Origin: Comamonas testosteroni
GTDB lineage: Bacteria > Pseudomonadota > Gammaproteobacteria > Burkholderiales > Burkholderiaceae_C
Direction: 5' to 3'
DNA length: 64,000 bases
Assembly (NCBI RefSeq): GCF_003569915.1
Contig: NZ_KZ984439.1
Location: 186,001 to 250,000, forward strand
Below, piece after piece: positions 60,845 through 64,000 of the stretch. Within the stretch, counting starts at the first letter, position 1. Each line of letters opens with the position of its first letter. The notes under the pieces are model-generated. The model was not told the origin of the DNA. It was given only the letters and a program-made list of their open reading frames with translations, and searched no databases. The position numbers and the translations under genes were made by a program.

Positions 60845-62893
60845 ATGTTTACCAAAATCCTGATTGCCAACCGCGGCGAAATTGCCTGCCGCGTGATCGC
60901 CACCGCCCGCAAGATGGGCATCAAGACCGTGGCTGTCTATTCTGACGCTGACAAGGACGCCCGTCACGTCAAGCTGGCTGACGAAGCCGTGCGCCTCGGC
61001 CCCGCGCCCAGCCGCGAGTCCTATCTGCTGGGCGACAAGATCATCGAGGCCTGCAAGGCCACCGGTGCACAGGCTGTACACCCCGGCTACGGTTTCCTGT
61101 CGGAAAACGAAGGCTTTGCCAAGCGCTGCGAAGACGAGGGCATTGCCTTCATCGGCCCCAAGTCGCACTCCATCGCGGCCATGGGCGACAAGATCGCTTC
61201 CAAGAAGCTGGCCGGTGAGGCCAAGGTCAACACCATCCCCGGCTACAACGACGCGATTGAGAACGCTGAAAAAGCCGTGGGCATTGCCCAGGGCATTGGC
61301 TACCCCGTAATGATCAAGGCCTCCGCCGGCGGCGGCGGCAAGGGTCTGCGCGTGGCTTACAACGACAAGGAAGCGCTGGAAGGCTTTACCGCCTGCCAGA
61401 ACGAAGCGCGCAACAGCTTTGGCGACGACCGCATCTTCATCGAGAAGTTTGTGCAGGAGCCACGCCACATCGAAATCCAGATTCTGGGCGACAGCCACGG
61501 CAACGTGGTGTACCTGAACGAGCGTGAATGCTCGATCCAGCGCCGCCACCAGAAGGTGATCGAAGAAGCTCCTTCGCCCTTCATCTCTGAAGCCACCCGC
61601 AAAGCCATGGGCGAGCAGGCCGTGGCCCTGGCCAAGGCCGTGAAGTACCAGTCCGCCGGTACCGTGGAATTCGTGGTCGGCAAGGACCAGGACTTCTACT
61701 TCCTGGAAATGAACACCCGTCTGCAGGTGGAACACCCTGTGACCGAGTGCATCACCGGTCTGGACCTGGTCGAGCAGATGATCCGCGTGGCTGCTGGCGA
61801 AAAGCTGGCTTTCACCCAGGCCGATGTGAAGCGTGACGGCTGGGCGATTGAGTGCCGTATCAACGCCGAAGACCCGTTCCGCAACTTCCTGCCATCGACG
61901 GGTCGTCTGGTGCGTTTCCAGACGCCCGAGCAAACCATGTGGCAGGCTGACACCGCTCACCTGAACGGCGTGCGTGTGGATACCGGTGTGTTCGAAGGCG
62001 GCGAGATCCCGATGTTCTACGACTCGATGATCGCCAAGCTCATCGTGCACGGCAAGGACCGCAACGACGCCATCGCCAAGATGCGTGAAGCCCTGAACGG
62101 CTTTGCCATTCGCGGCATCAGCTCCAACATCCCGTTCCAAGCGGCGCTGCTGGCTCACCCGGACTTTGTCTCGGGCAAGTTCAACACCGGCTTTATTGCT
62201 CAGCACTATGCCCACGGCTTCCACGCTGAAGATGTGCCGCACGCCGATCCGGACTTCCTGGTCGCACTGGCCATGTTCCGCAACCGCCGCTACCGTGCCC
62301 GCGCATCGACCATCTCCGGTCAGATGCAAGGCCACCATGTGCAAGTGGGCCACAGCTACACCGCCGTGGTGCTGGGTGCCGAAGGCAAGAATCAGTATGT
62401 GAGCGGCGATGTCACCGACTTTGACGCCGAAGCCCGCGTGTGCAAGGTCGTCATCGGCGGCAAGACCTACGAGTTCCGCAGCAATGCCGACATTCGTGAT
62501 CTGGTGGTGCACGGAAGCTGCAACGGTCAGCCCTTCACCTGCCAGATCGAGCGCGGCACGGCCAAGAACCCGCTGGCTCTGCGCGTGATCCACAACGGCA
62601 CGCAAGCCGATGTGCTGGTGCTCTCGCCCAAGGGCGCGGAAATGCACAAGCTCATGCCTTACAAGGCTCCGCCCGATCTGTCCAAGTTCCTGCTCTCGCC
62701 CATGCCCGGCCTGCTGGTCGACGTGGCCGTGCAGCCCGGCCAGAAGGTGCAAGCTGGCGAAAAGCTGGCCGTCATTGAAGCCATGAAGATGGAAAACATC
62801 CTGTTCGCGGCGCAAGACGGCGTGGTGAGCAAGATCAGCGCCGGCAAGGGCGACTCCCTCGCTGTGGACGACATCATTCTGGAATTCGAATGA
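60845..62893 (+). CDS. pccA: Propionyl-CoA carboxylase alpha (biotin carboxylase/biotin carrier) subunit
   Basis: This 682-residue subunit starts with a biotin carboxylase domain (KILIANRGEIACRVIATARK, the ATP-grasp glycine loop KASAGGGGKGLRV, and EMNTRLQVEHPVTE). A linker region around 450-600 contacts the beta subunit. A C-terminal biotinyl domain carries the biotinylation lysine in EAMKMEN. It starts 27 bp after pccB. A 15-bp perfect hairpin terminator follows, closing the operon. Confidence 0.96.
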   Translation: MFTKILIANRGEIACRVIATARKMGIKTVAVYSDADKDARHVKLADEAVRLGPAPSRESYLLGDKIIEACKATGAQAVHPGYGFLSENEGFAKRCEDEGIAFIGPKSHSIAAMGDKIASKKLAGEAKVNTIPGYNDAIENAEKAVGIAQGIGYPVMIKASAGGGGKGLRVAYNDKEALEGFTACQNEARNSFGDDRIFIEKFVQEPRHIEIQILGDSHGNVVYLNERECSIQRRHQKVIEEAPSPFISEATRKAMGEQAVALAKAVKYQSAGTVEFVVGKDQDFYFLEMNTRLQVEHPVTECITGLDLVEQMIRVAAGEKLAFTQADVKRDGWAIECRINAEDPFRNFLPSTGRLVRFQTPEQTMWQADTAHLNGVRVDTGVFEGGEIPMFYDSMIAKLIVHGKDRNDAIAKMREALNGFAIRGISSNIPFQAALLAHPDFVSGKFNTGFIAQHYAHGFHAEDVPHADPDFLVALAMFRNRRYRARASTISGQMQGHHVQVGHSYTAVVLGAEGKNQYVSGDVTDFDAEARVCKVVIGGKTYEFRSNADIRDLVVHGSCNGQPFTCQIERGTAKNPLALRVIHNGTQADVLVLSPKGAEMHKLMPYKAPPDLSKFLLSPMPGLLVDVAVQPGQKVQAGEKLAVIEAMKMENILFAAQDGVVSKISAGKGDSLAVDDIILEFE

Positions 62894-62960
62894 TGCAAGA
62901 GGTTCGGAGCTGGCCGTCTGCGCTGACATGGCTGAACGCGCAGGCTCAAAAGCTCTGAAT

Positions 62961-63000
62961 TGGAAAAGCCCGCAGGGTTCAAGCTCTGCGGGCTTTTCCA
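62961..63000 (+). terminator. Strong Rho-independent terminator after pccA
   Basis: TGGAAAAGCCCGCAG and CTGCGGGCTTTTCCA form a 15-bp perfect stem with a 10-nt loop. It closes the mutase-pcc operon. Confidence 0.85.
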
Positions 63001-63011
63001 TGCCAGTTTTA

Positions 63012-63062
63012 GGCAAAATAGACCTCTAGTCCATACAAAATATAGGCAAGCAGCTATGAAAT
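63012..63062 (-). repeat. Dispersed repeat, copy k, at ydcF-like start
   Basis: On the minus strand: GATTTCATAGCTGCTTGCCT, then ATATTTTG and GGACTAGAGGTCTATTTTGCC. The start codon of the next gene lies in its AGCTATG end. Confidence 0.65.
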
Positions 63063-63862
63063 CAGAAGCAAACTCCAATAGCGCAAGCAAGCTCGCCAGA
63101 GTCTTGCTCGTCGCCGTGGGCGGCTTGCTGCTGATCGACGCACTGGTGCTGATGGCCATGGGCCACTTCAATGTCGGCGTGCTGCTGCCTGCGGCCATGG
63201 GCGCGGCCGTGCTGCTGCTGAGCTGGAAATGGCGCGCCGTGCAACGCTGGCGCGCGGCCAAACCTCTGCATGCGCGCCTGTGGTCGCTGGGCTGGGTGGG
63301 GCTGTTTGTCTGGCTGTTCAGCCTGCTGTGGTTCTGGAGCCGTCTTTTCAGTCTGGGTCTGGAGCCGCAGCAGGTGCCGCAGGTTCAGGCCATTGTGGTG
63401 CTGGGCAGCGGTACCTTGAACGGCCAACCGCGCCCGGTGCTGGCCGCGCGACTCGATACGGCCGCCGAGCTGGCAAAGCTGCAACCTAAGGCTTTGATCG
63501 CCGTCTGCGGCGGCATCGACTGGGGCGAGACCGAGTCTGAAGCCGAGGTCATGGCCCGCTATCTGGAGCACCGCCATGGCATTGCGCCAGAGCGTCTGGT
63601 GCTGGAAAAGCTCAGCACCAGCACGGAGCTGAACCTCAAGCTCAGCCGCCCATTCCTGCTGGAGCGCGGCATGGCGGCCGATGCGCCCTGGGCCATGGTC
63701 AGCAGCGATTTCCATCTGATGCGTGCCATGGACATGGCCAAACGCCAGCAACTACCCAATGTCTATCCCGTGGCTGCACCCACACCTCTGGCGACGCGAT
63801 TCAACGCCTGGCTGCGCGAATATTTCGCCATGGCCAGCAGCTGGGTGCTGGGCGAGGTCTGA
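63056..63862 (+). CDS. YdcF/SanA-like DUF218 membrane protein
   Basis: This 268-residue protein has three hydrophobic segments in the first 100 residues (VLLVAVGGLLLIDALVLMAM, PAAMGAAVLLLSW, LGWVGLFVWLFSLLWFWSRL) and a DUF218 domain (VQAIVVLGSGTLNGQPRP, LIAVCGGIDWGE, KLSTSTELNLKLS, VSSDFHLMRAM). The family is linked to envelope or vancomycin-barrier functions, but its reaction is unknown. The ATG at 63056 lies in a repeat and has no clear ribosome site, so the true start may be slightly downstream. Confidence 0.8.
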   Translation: MKSEANSNSASKLARVLLVAVGGLLLIDALVLMAMGHFNVGVLLPAAMGAAVLLLSWKWRAVQRWRAAKPLHARLWSLGWVGLFVWLFSLLWFWSRLFSLGLEPQQVPQVQAIVVLGSGTLNGQPRPVLAARLDTAAELAKLQPKALIAVCGGIDWGETESEAEVMARYLEHRHGIAPERLVLEKLSTSTELNLKLSRPFLLERGMAADAPWAMVSSDFHLMRAMDMAKRQQLPNVYPVAAPTPLATRFNAWLREYFAMASSWVLGEV

Positions 63863-63887
63863 ACGGCACAGCAGAGCAGGGTAGCGA

Positions 63888-63947
63888 TCAATTTTTAATA
63901 AAAACCGGCTCTAGTATATTATTTATATAGGCTAGTAGCTATCAAAC
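63888..63947 (-). repeat. Dispersed repeat, copy l
   Basis: On the minus strand: TTGTTTGATAGCTACTAGCC, then TATATAAATAATATACTAGAG and a GCCGGTTTTTATT end. It lies immediately before the ribosome site of the last gene. Confidence 0.65.
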
Positions 63948-63959
63948 AAGGAGTAAATC

Positions 63960-64000
63960 ATGAGCAACCGTCCTTTCAAGGTTCTGGGCATTCAGCAAGT
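63960..64000 (+). CDS. N-terminal fragment, possible VOC-fold (glyoxalase/epimerase) protein
   Basis: Only 13 full codons are visible: MSNRPFKVLGIQQ, preceded by AAGGAG. This start resembles small VOC-family proteins (methylmalonyl-CoA epimerase or lactoylglutathione lyase-like), which would fit the propionate context. With so few residues this is a guess; the gene continues outside the window. Confidence 0.4.
   Translation, partial: MSNRPFKVLGIQQ

Overview
The window looks like a chromosome segment of a high-GC betaproteobacterium of the family Comamonadaceae, most likely Comamonas. Supporting features are the phaC-phaA-phaB order with a Delftia/Comamonas-type insertion in PhaC, the succinyl-branch lysine genes dapC/dapD/dapE, a Bug-type solute receptor, and a dispersed 'TTTGATAGCT...' repeat that I associate with this family. 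Everything here comes from reading the sequence; no database search was run.

Positions 1 to about 21064 are a Mu/BcepMu-like transposable prophage that runs off the left edge. It has two diverging arms that start at the repressor/Ner promoter region (about 11.41-11.52 kb). The leftward arm holds Ner-like and winged-helix regulators, transposase A, ATPase B, about ten small early genes, RdgC, GemA and a Mor-family activator. It then reads directly into the protease/scaffold, a cement-like protein and the Mu gpT-like major head protein. The rightward arm holds the repressor, three accessory genes, lysozyme and spanins, small and large terminase, portal, gpF and gpG, and ends at a phage end inside a host gene. 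In Mu and BcepMu, as I know them, gpG is followed by the protease in one direction. Here those two genes lie at opposite sides of the element. An identical 19-bp dyad, in inverted orientation, precedes both late operons.

The prophage end at about 21064 cuts a membrane-bound PAS-GGDEF-EAL gene, which loses the last part of its EAL domain. From 23 to 26.7 kb come a Nudix hydrolase, a fumarylacetoacetate-hydrolase family enzyme, a zeta-class GST isomerase and a PgeF/YfiH protein. The polyhydroxyalkanoate operon phaC-phaA-phaB is at 26.9-31.2 kb, and the depolymerase phaZ is at 48.4-49.9 kb. A nearly identical operator-like dyad lies before phaA and before phaZ. Between phaB and an ABC-F ATPase is a 700-bp stretch with two tiny leftward genes sharing a WPxDxRDRKR motif, followed by an RNA-structure-prone segment and a terminator. 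This is the best candidate for something undescribed.

From 34 to 39 kb lies a catabolic cluster (Bug receptor, acyl-CoA dehydrogenase, acyl-CoA ligase, LysR). It is followed by a ferritin-like/acyl-ACP-desaturase-like gene and a leftward lysine-biosynthesis block (dapC, dapD, pilU, dapE, prmB). Next come a chemotaxis receptor with a C-terminal Cache domain, an RnfB-like ferredoxin, phaZ, dusA, a long-chain acyl-CoA ligase and an MHYT-PAS membrane sensor. The right end is a propionate-assimilation operon (GntR regulator divergent from methylmalonyl-CoA mutase, meaB, pccB, pccA), then a YdcF-like gene and the first codons of a likely glyoxalase-fold gene. No tRNA, rRNA or CRISPR array was seen.
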